From Clarkia xantiana subsp. parviflora (taxonomy: Eukaryota; Streptophyta; Magnoliopsida; Myrtales; Onagraceae), in NCBI GenBank assembly GCA_036873135.1, contig JAPTYO010000010.1, forward strand, positions 18,221,772-18,285,771: a stretch of 64,000 nucleotides of DNA. Reading direction: 5' to 3'. Position 1 is the stretch's first letter, and the number at the start of each line of letters is the position of its first letter. Both the position numbers and the translations under genes were made by a program. A model generated the notes under the pieces. The model was not told where the DNA came from and did not search any database. It saw only the letters and a list, made by a program, of their open reading frames with translations. Positions 31,461-44,310 of this stretch are shown here, piece after piece.

Positions 31461-33823
31461 CAGTGAAGGCGTTTAAGAACGGGTGTGTGATGCCGAGTTG
31501 GATTTAGAGTATTTTAGGGTTGTAAAAAATTGGAGAAACTAACCTTTCTTTTAAGAGGCGTCGAGTAAGCTCTGTGGTAGGTCTCTCTGTCCCTGGCTGT
31601 GACAATCGCAGGCGAGTGGTTAGCAGGACGAGGCAGATCAGGCAGCCAGCAGGAAGAGGTTGAAGAACACTCACTTTGGTATGGAACACAAACAAAGTGT
31701 ATCGGCCAAAACCCTCTTGTGTGAAAGAACAGGCACACTTACAAAAAAAAAAAAACAAGAACAGGCATATCGTTTTTTTTTGTTTTGCTACTTACCGGCA
31801 CAACTATTAAGTAGGTAGTTATTTAGTGTTAAATGAAACGGTGAAAGGTTGATAGGTGACTATTGGTTGTGAGGACACCTCCAACTTTTATAATAGTTAG
31901 AAATATGAGAGTTATTTGGCCAAATTTGTAATAAGATGACTAAAACAAGAATGATGCAAGGAAACCAATCAAGTGTGGCTAAGAATGCAACTTGCAGAAA
32001 TACTTACGAAATACAATTTGGTGTGGCTGGGACAATTAGAGGAACACATGGAGATCAATAGAGAAACAGGTTCTCAGAGAAGTTGTTGATGCCGGCAGTG
32101 AAGGCGTTTAAGAACGGGTGTGTGATGCCGAGTTGGATTTAGAGTATTTTAGGGTTGTAAAAAATTGGAGAAACTAACATTTCTTTTAAGAGGCGTCGAG
32201 TAAGCTCTGTGGTAGGTCTCTCTGTCCCTGGCTGTGACAATCGCAGGCGAGTGGTTGGCAGGACGAAGCAGATCAGGCAGCCAGCAGGAAGAGGTTGAGG
32301 AACACTCACTTTGGTATGGAACACAAACAAAGTGTATCGGCCAAAACCCTCTTGTGTGAAAGAACAAGCACACTTACAAAAAAAAAAAAAAAAAACAAGA
32401 ACAGGCACATCGTTTTTTTTTGTTTTGCTACTTACAGGCACAACTATTAAGTAGGTAGTTATTTAGTGTTAAATGAAACGGTGAAAGGTTGATAGGTGAC
32501 TATTGGTTGTGAGGACACCTCCAACTTTTATAATAGTTAGAGATATGAGAGTTATTTGGCCAAATTTGTAATAAGATGACTAAAACAAGAATGATGCAAG
32601 GAAACCAATCAGGTGTGGCTAAGAATGCAACTTGCAGAAATACTTACGTATACAATTTGGTGTGGCTGGGACAATTAGAGGAACACATGAAGATCAATAG
32701 AGAAACAGGTTCTCAGAGAAGTTGTTGATGCCGGCAGTGAAGGCGTTTAAGAACGGGTGTGTGATGCCGAGTTGGATTTAGAGTATTTTAGGGTTGTAAA
32801 AAATTGGAGAAACTAACCTTTCTTTTAAGAGGCGTCGAGTAAGCTCTGTGGTAGGTCTCTCTGTCCCTGGCTGTGACAATCGCAGGCGAGTGGTTGGCAG
32901 GACGAGGCAGATCAGGCAGCCAGCAGGAAGAGGTTGAGGAACACTCACTTTGGTATGGAACACAAACAAAGTGTATCGGCCAAAACCCTCTTGTGTGAAA
33001 GAACAGGCACACTTACAAAAAAAAAAAACAAGAACAGGCACATCGTTTTTTTTTTTGTTTTGCTACTTACAGGCACAACTATTAAGTAGGTAGTTATTTA
33101 GTGTTAAATGAAACGGTGAAAGGTTGATAGGTGACTATTGGTTGTGAGGACACCTCCAACTTTTATAATAGTTAGAGATATGAGAGTTATTTGGCCAAAT
33201 TTGTAATAAGATGACTAAAACAAGAATGATGCAAGGAAACCAATCAGGTGTGGCTAAGAATGCAACTTGCAGAAATACTTACGAAATACAATTTGGTGTG
33301 GCTGGGACAATTAGAGGAACACATGGAGATCAATAGAGAAACAGGTTCTCAGAGAAGTTGTTGATGCCAGCAGTGAAGGCGTTTAAGAACGGGTGTGTGA
33401 TGCCGAGTTGGATTTAGAGTATTTTAGGGTTGTAAAAAATTGGAGAAACTAACCTTTCTTTTAAGAGGCGTCGAGTAAGCTCTGTGGTAGGTCTCTCTGT
33501 CCCTGGTTGTGACAATCGTAGGCGAGTGGTTGGCAGGACGAGGCAGATCAGGCAGCCAGCAGGAATAGGTTGAGGAACACTCACTTTGGTATGGAACACA
33601 AACAAAGTGTATCGGCCAAAACCCTCTTGTGTGAAAGAACATGCACACTTACTAAAAAAAAAAAGAACAGGCACATCGTTTTTTTTTGTTTTGCTACTTA
33701 CCGCCACAACTATTAAGTAGGTAGTTATTTAGTGTTAAATGAAACGGTGAAAGGTTGATAGGTGACTATTGGTTGTGAGGACACCTCCAACTTTTATAAT
33801 AGTTAGAGATTAGAGATTAGAGA
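31269..33823 (-). repeat. Four tandem copies of the Helitron 5' terminal 635 bp
   Basis: The units are 33823-33179, 33178-32544, 32543-31904 and 31903-31269 (645, 635, 640 and 635 bp). They are nearly identical apart from scattered substitutions and differing A/T runs. Each starts at the Helitron 5' terminus (TCTCTAACTATTATAAAAG; TTTCTAAC in the innermost) and ends ATAACTCTCATA. Only the innermost continues into the interior (CATATTTAGAGATTATTC). The outermost has two extra TCTCTAA heptamers. Every unit holds the same minus-strand frame with CWLPDLPRPANHS and a GTTAGT donor after it. I treat these frames as repeat content, not as genes. Confidence 0.9.
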
Positions 33824-35287
33824 TATGGAAAAAGTATCAAGATAAATTTGGATTTTTTTTAATGGTTAATAACCATATTGCTACATGATTTAAGACCAAA
33901 TTATAAATTACTACCAAACTTTATTAATTAAAAAAAGGCTCCTAAGACTTCTAATTATGAGCAAATTGTTACTCTGTTATAATTTTCGTTAAATTAAATA
34001 ACAAATAAGCATCTTCCGGTCAAAATGACCAATTGGTCAAAAATTTCCAACCAAATCACGACTCACGAATCATAGTGGGTCTTCTACGGGCACACATAAT
34101 TCTATAGCATGTTCTTACTTGACATCTAAAAAAAATTCACTCGCAACGATATTCTTTTTCGCAACTGAATCAAGTTATTCAATATTAATATCTTACATAT
34201 TCGAGACTCTAACGAATTTTGAAGCGAGACCCGTAAGATTTTTTTTGGGTAAATAAAGGATTACAAGCGATAACTACAATATTTTAAGTAAAAACAAACA
34301 CATTAGTCCCAACTGAGACAATTCTAAATTCATTAATGCTTAAGATATTTTTCAACACTGACCATACATAGCGTGTGAACGACAAGTTAAAGATCCTTTT
34401 GACAAATCGCTACTTTGTCTAACATTTTTAAGATGGTTAAAGAGTCTTTTGGTGCCATATGTTTGATCAATGTTGGCTTTTGGTACCATATTTTTTAAGG
34501 CTTTTGGTGTTATATGTTTGCATTTTGTAGGCTTTTGGTGCATCTGTTAGTCAACAGTTAAGTTAACCGTTAAATACTTTTTTTTTTTTCAATTTAGGCA
34601 TCTAATTTATATTCCTAACTTTTAATATTTACAATTTAGCCCCAAAGATTAGAAATCGGACCTAGGTCGAAAGACCGAGTCAGGGTCCAACCCACGGCTG
34701 GGTCGGACCCTGGCTAGGTTACCTAGACCTGGGCGACCCTAGCTGGGTCAATTTGATCCAAGGGTCTGATTGAAATCCCAATCAAACCCTTGGGTCAAAT
34801 TGACCCAGCCAGGGTCAGACCCTGCCATGGGTCGAGTTACGGCGGGCCTGACCCTGGCTAGGATCCGAACCACAGCTGGGTCTGACCCTGGCTAGGGTCC
34901 GACCACGGCTGGGTCTGACCCTGGCTAGGGTCCGACCCAGCCGTGGGTCGGACCCTGTCTCGGTCAATTTCGATCTAGGTCCGATTTCTAATCTTTGGGT
35001 GCTAAATTATAAATATTAAAAGTTAGGAATATAAATTGGAGAACTAAATTGAACAAAATAAAAGTATTTAACGGTCAAGCTTAACTGTTGACTAACGGAT
35101 GCACCAAAAGCCTACAAAAATGCAAACATATGACACCAAAAGCCTACAAAAAGAACATATGGCACCAAAAGCCAAGATTTGCTAAACATATGGCACCAAA
35201 ATACCATTTAACCCTTTTTAAAACTATATATGTTTAAATTTAAATATTCATAATGTTTTCATCAAATTCCTACCATGCCCAACCCTA
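33824..35287 (+). repeat. Tandem duplication, copy 1, right part (segment B1)
   Basis: It matches segment B2 (45365-46040) along its length, for example TAAATTACTACCAA, TCAAGTTATTCAATATTAAT and ATTCATAATGTT. It is interrupted by the fold-back element 34434-35214, whose empty site is intact in B2. Confidence 0.75.
34434..35214. mobile_element. Fold-back MULE-type element with verified empty site
   Basis: It begins TGGTTAAAGAGTCTTTTGG and ends with the complement-type ATACCATTTAACCC. The arms are about 230 bp and share CTTTTGGTGNCATATGTTTG and CGTTAGTCAACAGTTAA with the element at 20267-20983. The flanks TTTTTAAGA (34425-34433) and TTTTTAAAA (35215-35223) form a 9-bp duplication, and the paralogous B2 copy has one TTTTTAAAA at 45984-45992. 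The core is a GC-rich array of GGGTCGGACCCTGGCTAGG-like palindromic units. Confidence 0.88.
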
Positions 35288-36625
35288 GGTACGACACTTG
35301 TATCACCACCACATTGGTTGTATGAATAACTAATGTGCTATTTATAAGTTTTTTTATATTAAAAGACCGATATTATTGAAAATAAAGCGATTACAAGCTA
35401 CAAAGTAAAATGCAAACACTATGGGGGAATTGGTTAACATCCAATGCCCGTACACGTAGAGGCTGAAGCTGAGAAGCTGAAGGTAACAGAGCAAGAAGCT
35501 GAGACACCACCGGTAGTAAACAATCTAAAACACAAGATCGACCTAACAACAACAAGGACCCCAAATAAGGGATATCAACTTGGTGAGGAGGAAACCATCT
35601 GATACAGCAACACACTCAATCATTCGGGGATGAAGTGAAACTCCATCAAGGGCGACCTAGCTAACATGGGTCATGTACGACAAGGAAAACCAGACAAGAC
35701 CCATAGTAAACCCGAATCACGGACAACTCCATTAACAAGCAAATATGACCGCATGACTAGTGTAGAGATTTCTAATTGGTTGGTGCTGGACGAAACCAGG
35801 CTACCTAAGCACCCCTGTCCGTGGAACATCCGCGAAGGATTAGCGCACGTAGGGGGTGCCAAAGAAATACACAGTTCTCTGTTAGGAGAAAGATTTGAAA
35901 TTGATAGGATGCGACCGAAGTCAGATCCATATCAAAAGTACCAAAAAGGGTAATCATACGATGGTTTGTGTGATAAATAGAACGGTGATTCTGACGAACT
36001 ATATTTCCAGCTGGAAGGAGTAGGTGATTAAGACTCGTGGAATAGACCACAATTTCATAGGCAAGTTTAAGCTTAAAATGGTGAAGGACATCATAAGCAA
36101 AAGAACTAGACCCTCCTTGTCAAAAATCACCCTGGAAGGCGCCTGACTAAAAGTTATGGCATCAAGGGAGGGTCGAAGGGTGGTTGCCTGCTTTGAGAAA
36201 TCACTTGGCCACCTGGGGAGGCTGTTGACCGTTTTCTGATAGTCAGTTGGTCAGTTTTTGAAGGGTAGGGTAATACCAGGTTAGTCAGCTGATGAAAAAA
36301 AGGGATGACCCGACAAACCAGCGAGGAGTAAGGACACGCTTTTGATGCACGTGTGCTGCCCGCGGAGGAGGCGTTCTCTCCAGAGCTGCTGCGACCGAGA
36401 GGGTTGTGTTGCCTGAACTAGGGCAAGGGCCAAGAACCCACCATGAGTATTGTCCTTTGTGGTCGGAAGACTGGAGGTCGTAGCCATTCCCTTGTCCCAA
36501 TACCTGTCCGATCTCGTGTCGCCGGTGGTCGGGTTGTGTCTGGGGTGTTCCGCATCTGGATTGGAGGTGAGGCCGGCCGCTGAGCTATGGAAACCCGTTC
36601 CTGGGCTAATTCGTGGCCTGACAGC

Positions 36626-37226
36626 TGTAAGCATATGGTGATGGGCGTCGTAATTGGTAGCCCATAATATGTATAGTTTACCTAATGAACTTGGGTAAAT
36701 GTCACATTAGGGTAATTGGGCTAGACCCAAATCCCAATTGACATGAGAGGCCCAAAATTGGGCCTCCCTATACTAATGGCCGGCTGAAACTTATAGTGAG
36801 GGTAAGTGGACTTTTGTCCACTTTACTCCTCCTATAAATAAGAGGTGTTAGGAAATATTTTAGGGTTAATCATAATTCCCTCACAAGAGAGTTTTAGAGA
36901 AAAAAACCCTCCTCCCATAACACCTAGTTCGGCCGAACCCCTTACCTCAACGAAGGTGTGCCAAATTGCTTTCGAGCAAACTCTCCAGAGATCTGTCCCT
37001 GTGCCAAGAATCGATCAGAGGTTTTGCTGTGGAGTTACACCACGTAGGGCTTCTCTAACAAGAACCTCTACAGGTCCCGACTGGAGGATCGTGAACTCCC
37101 TATCGAGAAGATCTTGGGTCTACGGATCATCTTAAAGGTATGTGTGAAACTTCCGCTGCGTAATTGATATTACTAGCATGTACCTTGTTTATAGCATCCG
37201 TAGTGATTACTCCTCGTAATCTAACA
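36626..37226 (+). repeat. 5' LTR of second copia element
   Basis: It begins TGTAAGCATATGGTGATGGG and ends GTAATCTAACA, 601 bp. CTCCTATAAATAAGAGG near 36828 is a clear TATA box for the element's transcript. Confidence 0.9.
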
Positions 37227-37227
37227 G

Positions 37228-37240
37228 TGGTATCAGAGCC
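37228..37240 (+). other. Primer-binding site of second copia element
   Basis: TGGTATCAGAGCC, one base after the 5' LTR, complementary to the initiator methionine tRNA 3' end. Confidence 0.92.
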
Positions 37241-37835
37241 TGTGTTAGGAGTTCCTGATTTTGATAAATTGGTGTTCTTGAAATTTTAAATTTTTTTCGG
37301 ACCGATTTTTTTTTTAAAGGAATTTTTAAATTTTTTGAATTTTTATGATAATGGTGGTCCGGAATTTTCATGATGTTCTTGATTTATTTGATGTTCATGA
37401 TCTTCAAGAAAAATGTAAAATTTATCAAAATCAAACATTGGATTGTAGATCTTATTAAAATTTGATCTTGAAATTTGACCACTTGTTCCTAATTTTAGTG
37501 TTTGTGCCGAAACCCTAGTTGAATTACAAGGTAAATTTTTTAAATTTCTTAGTCACCAAGGGATAAATTTCGGCCAGATTTTTAAATTATATTGTTTACC
37601 ATATTTTAATTTGTAATTAGGGTAACAATATATTTATAATTAGGAACATTATGATAGATTCACATTAAAATATATAGAAATATAGAACTATCAATATATC
37701 TAAATATTTAAATAGGGTTAAAGATATTATTGATAGATTTAGTTACCTAAAAGATTGAGAAAATATATTGTCAGTTATTTGTTTCCCTATTAAGATATTG
37801 ACAAGAAATAAAATATATATTATATATTATGCCGA

Positions 37836-37838
<3 letters not shown>

Positions 37839-37875
<37 letters not shown>

Positions 37876-37932
37876 TATATATATATATATATATATTGTT
37901 GATTGTTTAATCTTAAAGATAGAATCTTAGCA

Positions 37933-37963
<31 letters not shown>

Positions 37964-37974
37964 TGTTAGTGCCG

Positions 37975-38028
<54 letters not shown>
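37839..38028. repeat. Compound (AC)n-(AT)n microsatellites in the copia leader
   Basis: An AC run near 37842-37868 is followed by AT runs near 37874-37896, 37934-37960 and 37977-38028, the latter two separated by GTTTGTTAGTGCCGAAAT. Confidence 0.9.
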
Positions 38029-38036
<8 letters not shown>

Positions 38037-38159
38037 TTTAATATTGAAAACTATTTTAAATAGTTAATGTTACTTGGTGACTAAGTTTAATATTTTTTAA
38101 TGGATTTAAAACCCTACTTGGGCCACAAGTAAACATTTCGGCCCAACCTTTTAAATTTT

Positions 38160-38460
38160 AACTATTGGGCCGGTCCAATATGTTAAACCGGGACGAAATA
38201 AAACCGAACCGAATTTTCTCAACCGGTTCGACCTATTCGGATCGGGTCGGACCGGGGTAATTAAGTGGATCTAACCGAACCAGTTTTGAGTGTTGAACCG
38301 AGCTGAACCCTATTTTCTTGGACCGGTTCGGACCGAACCAGTTTTTAAATTTAAAACCGGACCGAACCGAATTTTGCCGGAATGGACCGAACCAGACCAA
38401 AACGGACTGAAATTGACTGAACTGAATAATGTTTTCTAAACCGAATTCAAGTCAATTAAA
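38160..38460. repeat. Degenerate CCGAACC-rich patch in the copia leader
   Basis: ACCGAACCG, ACCGGTTCGG and GGACCGAACC units recur about a dozen times on both strands. This may be a nested MITE or a decayed minisatellite. No clear ends. Confidence 0.4.
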
Positions 38461-41045
38461 ATAAGGAGGTCAAGTTTTAAAATCCAAATGTTTTTTAACC
38501 TCGAAATAGACTACACAGTGCTCATAGGGTTGCTAACCTTTATGCCTTGTTTCGATTATGGGGATGGATCTCGGAGATACATGTTTTTGGGACTGGTTAA
38601 ATCAATGGGTTGAATTGCAATTGTTTATTATTCAATATATATTTATGCATGATTAGAACTGTTGTCTTGACTGAGTCAAGCTAGCTGGATATTGCATGTT
38701 GTGGGCGGAGCCCTGGTTAAATATATGTAATGCGCATTAGGATAGACATGCTGTGATGGTTGGAAATGCCTAGGATTCGTGTCTAGAAGTTTGCGTAATT
38801 GAATATAAGCATGAATTGCAAATCAGCCCCTAATGTTTAAAATTATTTTAAAACTGAAAACCAGTCGCCAAATATGTATGATTGATGTGAATGTTACATG
38901 TTTGACATGTATGCTAGAATGTTGAGGATGAAATTACATTTGATAATTTACTTGTAAGTAGAATTATGAATGCAAGCATGAGTTCCTCGGAACATTAGAC
39001 GCATGACGCGTAAGCATGTGTGTAGTGTGTATGATGAATATTACCGGCATATGATAATTTACATGAATAGTAGAATTATGTATGCATGAATGAATTCATC
39101 GGAATGATTTTCCAAAACAAAAAGGGTCTTGGGAAAGCCAAGATCGGGTATGCTTATTTTAAAATTCCCGTTCCGGTAATTTGCGATTAAAACCGTTTTT
39201 AAGAGACAGATTTATTTGATAGAAGACGACGATAGTGTGAACTCTTTCACAACCATCTTCCATTGGTTTACTGGTGGTCGGTTGGTTTAGATGACTGAGG
39301 AATCACTATCTGCCGGATTCTATTTCAATGGATATTTGATGTATGCAATTCTTTCTCAAAATGTCATTGTCTTCCTGATTTTTGCATAATCAATGATGTG
39401 TTAGTATGAATTGGTTGAATTAGTGCGATTCGATATTCCTCGCAATCTTGATGGTATGAATAATGATGAATAAATAGAGTACGTGTTGAACTCTCTACTA
39501 CGATTCCCAAAAGTGGAGAGGACAACTACAGATGAATATGGTAGTCTGTATGATTTTGACTATGTGAAACGAATGTAACAGTTTGTTTCACCAAAAATAG
39601 GAGTAGGTTCTTTGATGATCTCAACGCGTATATGGTGATACATTCAACCTTTGTAAAGGGGGTTGAAGAAGACTTCAATTACAACCAGGCAATATTTCGA
39701 GATTCAGAATTATTGAATAAAGTAGTTTCCGTTCGATTCGAAATGTGATCTACTTGTCAAAATTAATCGACCCGGTTAAGAGGGATCGATCCGAAACGAA
39801 ATTTCGGCCAGGTAAAAGTGGTCGAATAAAACGAAACGATTCACGTACTTCGTTATCTCAGTCAGGAAACTGAACATACACATCAATTGCGTAGCTAGAT
39901 CGAAAGATTTAGTATTTCTTATTTGTTAGTACTCCATTGAATGAAATAATATGTAATGATGATCATGTGCGAAACCGATTGGATTAAATTAAATTAAATT
40001 CAGAAATGAAACGATTTAACCAAGGGTTAAAACTTCGGTGAAAAACGCTACGCGCAAGTGGACCTCGATAGACAGAACACATCGTTTCAAAATACGAATT
40101 TAATGATGAAGTATCTGAATGATGATGTGATGAATTTCGTTTACATTCCCTTGGAAACAACTTATTGATACCAATTACATCGGTAAGAAGTAGGCTTCAG
40201 AAGCTACTACGACCTTGTAAAAGTATCAACTGACTCATAAGGTGATAACCTGAAATGCTCAGTTCGGAGATGGGATAAAATCTCTGAGATAAGTTTGCAA
40301 ACGAAGAAGGATTAAGTCGGTTAAATGATTTTCCTTCCGTACTCTTTGAACGATAAGTCAGGCTAGGCATTCAAATCAACTGACACACTTCAGGAAGCAC
40401 AATTTATAAACATAATGTTGGAGTCACTCTATCAGACGTTCCCTATGGGATGATGAAAAGTGATTCACATTTATGTAACACTGTGTTCCAATGAAATAAG
40501 TAAAACACGTCGCCATAATAGCTGAAGAATGATAATGAGTTAAATCACATCATCATGCGACATATTTAGGACAAGAGTACGTTAACTACTCTTAGAAAAT
40601 ACATGTTTACAGCTTTTGGGAAAATGGTGCCATGGTCGAACATGAGACATTACATACTTGATGACGAATTTTCCGATGCATGGACAGTTTCAAGCAAATT
40701 TAGTCTTAATCAAAACGGAGCAGGATAACACTGACAATCAGGTCCCACTTAATTCGAGTGGGAGAGATTTGAACCAGCAACTCAAGTGAATGACATGGTA
40801 AATGAGAATGTGAACATTTTCATAATAAATCCAGTGAGAGGAATAAACCCTACCACAAGTAATCACTGTTGTTGTTGGGACGAATCAAGTCGAACCTGAT
40901 GGTCAAAATTGCTGAACCAGGAATGACACAACTACCTATATTACCCATTGTTCCCAGTGGGAGTGATCCAACCATACTTGGTTCCAGATCCTAGTGATCA
41001 AGGAATGCATCTCGAAAGTAAAACCCCGAGACCAAGAGGTTGTGA

Positions 41046-41989
41046 TATGAAAGTTATAGGTCATGAACAAGTCAAAGTCCTGGCTAGCATCTGTATTTGA
41101 GATGAAATACATGGGAAAGGCCACGTATATCTTGGGCATTAAAATTTCTAGAGATCGGGCTACCCGGAAATTATGTCTATCTCAGGAAGCCTATATCAAC
41201 AAGTTGTTGAAAAGGTTCAGATTACAGGATGCTAGTGGATACGCCGGTGGTATTTGGGTGCTCACTGTCTAAATGTGACGACCCCAAGAACCTGTCGGAG
41301 CGTGAACATATGAAGGGTGCGAATATTTAAGCATGGTTAGTAGTTTGATGTACGCCATGCAATGCACCCGTTCGGATATCAGTTACGATGTGGGCCTAGT
41401 AGCACGTTTCCAATCAGATCCTGGCTATCAACATTTAAAGGCTGTAAAATGAATAATTCGTTATCTGAAAGGTACTACTGACTATGCTCTGTGCTATGAG
41501 GGCGGGAAGTTAGAATTGACCGGTTACAGTGATGCCGACCATGTGGCGATCCGGATGATCGTAAGTCCAACACGGGAGGAGTATTTCTCCTTGCTAATGC
41601 CGCCATTTCATGGACGAGCAAGAAGCAAACCTGTGTCGCGCTGTCAACAATGGAATCATAATTCGTTGCTCTATCTAAGAATGCACAGGAAGCTGTCTGG
41701 CTGAAAAATGCTTCTTACTGTGTTGCTTGGTGGTGACGTCGGAAGTAAACCTGTAAAGGTGTTCTCCGATAGTCAGGCAGCTATTGCGGCAGTTAAGAAT
41801 CCGAAGTACCATAGTAGGACCGAACACATTGATGTGAAATATTTCTATGCTAAATCGATGGTAGAAGACAATATAATCACTATGGAATACTTGTCCACTG
41901 ATAATATGATTGCGGACCCATTAACTAAGCCACTACGCAGGGAGATATTCGAAAAGCGTGTAAAACTGCTTGGATTGCGTAGGGTTTAG
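41046..41989 (+). pseudogene. copia reverse transcriptase-RNase H remains, N-terminal RT missing
   Basis: It starts abruptly at VMNKSKSWLAS, so the RT region with YVDD present in the first copia element is deleted. Then come FEMKYMGKATYILGIKIS, LSQEAYINKLLKRF, a frame change near 41235, SLMYAMQCTRSDISY, GLVARFQSDPGYQHLKAVK with a stop, SDADH with another frame change, and an RNase H frame at 41708-41989 with SDSQAAIAAVKNP and DPLTKPLRR. It cannot encode an enzyme. Confidence 0.88.
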
Positions 41990-43129
41990 AAATGGCATGT
42001 ATCTGTGATAACGTTTTGATATTAGAAAGTTACATTTTGTAAGCGAAAGAATTGCAACTGAGTTTATGATCAATCGACGTCATAATGTTTTGATTACATC
42101 AAATTTACGGTCTATAAACTGAGTCGTAGGAGGACACAGTCCTCTGTCAAAACTATGTCGAATGTGGGTCTTACCTAGTCACACAGGTACGATCGTCTTG
42201 TGATGGATGGAGGACTCCATTATGCAAGGCTGGCTAAGAATCAGGGGGATAAACCTGATTGAGCATAATGATTATCTATAGTCGAAGTAACTCGACGTGA
42301 TTCTCGTTCTGCAGATCGCCGTGATGAACTTCGTTCGTCATAAATCCACATTCTGGGCCGGATGAAAATCTGGGATAGCATGATTGACATGTCCCATTAC
42401 TGTTGACCCAAAAGGTTCAGGTATGCTATCAACGCGTGCTTCATACTACGCGTGCCATGTTCAACCACGGGGTCACCGCTCGGTTGTGCTATGAAGGAAT
42501 CCTCGTGATTCTGGCGGGCGCAAACTTCTTCACCTCGAGCGTGTGATTGATCCCGGGATCCTTATGAAGAGGCACCCGAAGTATCCTCATGGACTCAGAA
42601 CTCGTACATAAGGTCAAGCTCAATGCTCGCTTCCCGGCGTACGAGCGTAGTGCTGAACTAAAAGGCCCAGTGACCACGTCTTTGGAAACCGGTTGGGTTT
42701 GACTAAGTTTATGAGCGATGGGGATTGTCAAGTTCACTTGTAATTCACCGATTCTTGTATTCACTAGGTGGCCACCAGCCGGATATTAGTTGAAGGTTGT
42801 GAATACTTGTACGGATGCCTTGGAGAAGTGTTCCTATGTGGAAACTAGGCAAATAGAGAATTATCAGTTGACCTAGGATACAGCGCGGTACAATATTTAT
42901 ATAAATGTTGTTTATAACAGGTTGATTGGAGAAAATGGAATCAACGTTCCGCGGGCGCTACAACACTCCTAACAGATGAGTAGCACGATGCCCGTCGTAT
43001 CCGCCGGTCGCACGGCAAACCTCGTATGAACTATTCGGAAGCACGGAGTAGATCAAAGGGGAGAAATGTTGATGCGGATTTGGACAACAATACATTAACA
43101 GGCACCCTCCCATTCCGGCGAGTGGGAGC

Positions 43130-43731
43130 TATAAGCATATGGTGATGGGCGCCGTAATTGGTAGCCCATAATATGTATAGTTTACCTAATGAACTTGGGT
43201 AAATGTCACATTAGGGTAATTGGGCTAGACCCAAATCCCAATTGACATGAGAGGCCCAAAATTGGGCCTCCCTATACTAATGGCCGGCCGAAACTTATAG
43301 TGAGGGTAAAATTGACTTTTGTCCACTTTACTCCTCCTATAAATAAGAGGTGTTAGAGAATATTTTAGGGTTAATCATAATTCCCTCAGAAGAGAGTTTT
43401 AGAGAGAAAAACTCTCCTCCCATAACACCTAGTTCGGCCGAACCCCTTACCTCACCGAATGTGTGCTAAATTGCTTTCGAGCAAACTCTCCAGAGATCTG
43501 TCCCTGTGTCAATAATTGATCAGAGGCTTTTCTGTGGAGCTGCACCACGTAGGGCTTCTCTAACAAGAATCTCTACGGGTCCCGACCGGAGGATCGTGAA
43601 CTCCCTATCAAGAAGATCTTGGGTCTACGGATCATCTTAAAGGTATGTGTAAAACTTTCGCTGCGTAATTGATATTACTAGCATGTACCTTATTTATAGT
43701 ATCCGTAGTGATTACTCCCCGTAATCTAACA
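43130..43731 (+). repeat. 3' LTR of second copia element
   Basis: Same sequence as the 5' LTR apart from scattered changes. Its first two bases are TA instead of TG. It is preceded by GGCGAGTGGGAGC, the polypurine region. It ends GTAATCTAACA. Confidence 0.9.
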
Positions 43732-44295
43732 ATAGCCCCGTGGGGTTCCGGTGTGGGCAAGTTAATAATGGGCTCCGGCTCGTATATCTGGGCCACCTCG
43801 GGCGGTCACTACTTGGGCCGGTCAGAGCATCGACTATCTGGGTAGTTGTGTCATAGCCGGGTAGCGGAGGAGTGGCTTGTTGGGGCCGTGTAAGTGAGGG
43901 GCTCTGATTGGTGTAACTGGGCCAATCGTAGTGTCCGAGCCTTGAGTTTTGGTGTGGAGAAGCTCCATCAATAAAGCGTGGAGGAGCGAGGAAGGCTAGT
44001 GATCGGCGCAAGGGTGGCCCGTGGCGGCTCGTTTACTTGCATAGGGGTGAGCGGGCATTATATGAACGGCGCGTCAGTGACGTGTGTAGGCACGTGTGCG
44101 CATGGTTAGCATTTGATTGTCGCGTGAAGGGTGCATCTGCAGGGACGGGACGCGTGGAAGGTCGTGTAGGGGTTGGATCAGAGAAATGATGTTCATCGGT
44201 GAGGAAAAAGGGAATATTTCCAATGGTGGGGTGTGCTGAGTGTCTTGTTTGTGGTGGTGGATGAGGGGTATCGCGAAATATTCATCGGTGCTAGC

Positions 44296-44310
44296 GGGGG
44301 GGGGGGGGGG
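44296..44310. repeat. G15 homopolymer
   Basis: Fifteen G in a row within the right remnant of the LINE-like insertion. Confidence 0.9.

Larger units (their letters stand above)
28056..33823 (-). mobile_element. Helitron (5.8 kb) with four tandem 5' ends
   Basis: On the minus strand the 5' end reads TCTCTAATCTCTAATCTCTA then ACTATTATAAAAGTTGG at 33823. The 3' end has the hairpin CGTTGC-GCGT-GCAACG, twelve bases, CTAG at 28059-28056, then host T. Outside are host A and T with no duplication. The uninterrupted paralogous site at 45364/45365 reads TTATATTA|TATGGAAAAA, matching the joined flanks TTATATTTA|TATGGAAAAA. No Rep/helicase frame is present, so mobility would need a partner element. The 5' terminal segment is present four times (31269-33823). 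The middle (about 29100-31460) holds exon-like pieces with splice signals in the element's own orientation, suggesting gene capture. A MITE sits at 28516-29051. Confidence 0.82.
36626..43731 (+). mobile_element. Ty1/copia LTR retrotransposon, full length but defective
   Basis: 5' LTR 36626-37226, primer-binding site 37228-37240, non-coding leader and gag/integrase-position remains 37241-41045, RT-RNase H remains 41046-41989, 3' spacer 41990-43118, polypurine stretch just before 43130, and 3' LTR 43130-43731. Target duplication ACAGC (36621-36625) and ATAGC (43732-43736), one mismatch. The LTRs differ at a few percent of positions by eye, so insertion was not recent. It lies inside the LINE-like element. 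The missing gag, protease and integrase make it non-autonomous. Confidence 0.88.

Noticed and set aside
31504..33707. Four near-identical minus-strand frames of 74-100 codons, as a possible small gene family
   Set aside because: They are copies of one Helitron 5' segment, start within A/T homopolymers of differing length, and show no recognisable domain. Described as repeat units instead.
31269..33823. CRISPR-like or satellite array
   Set aside because: This is a plant genome, the units are 635 bp without spacers, and each unit starts at a transposon terminus.
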